Below, piece after piece: positions 63,728-64,000 of a stretch of DNA of 64,000 nt (the first letter of the stretch is position 1; each line of letters begins with the position of its first letter). Below the pieces are notes generated by a model that was given only the letters and a program-made list of their open reading frames with translations, was not told the origin of the DNA and searched no databases. The DNA is taken from contig OY482853.1 of assembly GCA_960531495.1 (NCBI GenBank), positions 20,959,791-21,023,790 of the forward strand, written 5' to 3'. A program made the position numbers and the translations under genes. This stretch comes from Zeus faber (taxonomy: Eukaryota; Chordata; Actinopteri; Zeiformes; Zeidae).

Positions 63728-64000
63728 TTAGAGCCCCACCGATATAGCAGCCGTTATTTGACTTTTTTGACCGCGTCGGGATCGGAGGTTATGCAGCCGA
63801 TGTGTCCCGATTTTAAGTATAATAAACAACAAAACAACGATTATTAAAGTAGTATATAAAAGTAGTATATAAAAGTAGTGCAAAACGTCTGTTTTGCACT
63901 ACTTTTAATTTACTCACCAAAATAAGCGCAGCAGTCGGACTAGGCATCATATAAATCCATCCAAGTTTGTTTACACTCACGTTCAGATAGCACAGGGCTC
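63728..64000. mobile_element. start of a non-autonomous DNA element (runs off the window)
   Basis: tagagccccaccgatata at 63730-63747 followed by cgggatcgg and gccgatgtgtcccgatttt is the edge of a fish repeat family with tagagcccgaccgat-type ends. It contains the hairpin at 63870-63907. The other end is beyond the window. Confidence 0.45.
63870..63907. repeat. perfect hairpin with preceding tandem units
   Basis: A 17-base arm (63870-63886) pairs exactly with 63891-63907 around the loop gtct. Just before it aaagtagtatat-type units occur in tandem, the last of them leading into the stem. Confidence 0.9.

Overview
The window looks like nuclear DNA of a ray-finned (teleost) fish. The evidence is long CA/GA/TA microsatellites, degenerate Tc1/mariner and hAT transposons, a Ty3/gypsy remnant of a fish type, a tRNA-derived SINE with the tail common in fish, and intron-split genes whose proteins resemble vertebrate ones. 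I cannot name the species. Almost all long open reading frames are shadows of repeats or chance frames; very little of the window codes for host protein.

Two host genes are supported, and they lie head to head. dph1 (diphthamide biosynthesis 1) is on the minus strand: coding exon 1 at 37975-38026, exon 2 at 35341-35490 and exon 3 at 26276-26339, with splice sites and phases that agree exactly. Its remaining exons were not found, so positions 1-26275 are read as part of intron 3. rtn4rl1 (Nogo-receptor-like 1) is on the plus strand: only its short first coding exon (39940-39952) is present, and everything to the right is its large first intron. The start codons are about 1.9 kb apart. From memory, DPH1 and RTN4RL1 are also divergent neighbours on human 17p13.3, which supports both calls.

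Layout: 1-26275, dph1 intron 3, AT-rich and full of DNA transposons (complete Tc1-like copy at 7332-8782; opposed pair of a non-autonomous element at 10037-11857; nest of Tc1, hAT and a second Tc1 at 19425-21695). 26340-35340, intron 2, with a LINE-like repeat, a MITE with 15-bp inverted ends (28866-29478) and a SINE. 35491-37974, intron 1, with a further Tc1 fragment. 38027-39939, shared intergenic/promoter and leader region. 39953-64000, rtn4rl1 intron 1, with two very long microsatellites, a gypsy pol remnant in which integrase lies upstream of reverse transcriptase, and, from about 46 kb on, GC-richer DNA with several CpG-dense patches and possible conserved regulatory stretches.

I found no convincing new biological system. 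The most rewarding items are the divergent gene pair with its greatly enlarged dph1 introns, the nested transposons, the integrase-first gypsy remnant, and several near-perfect palindromes and hairpins.
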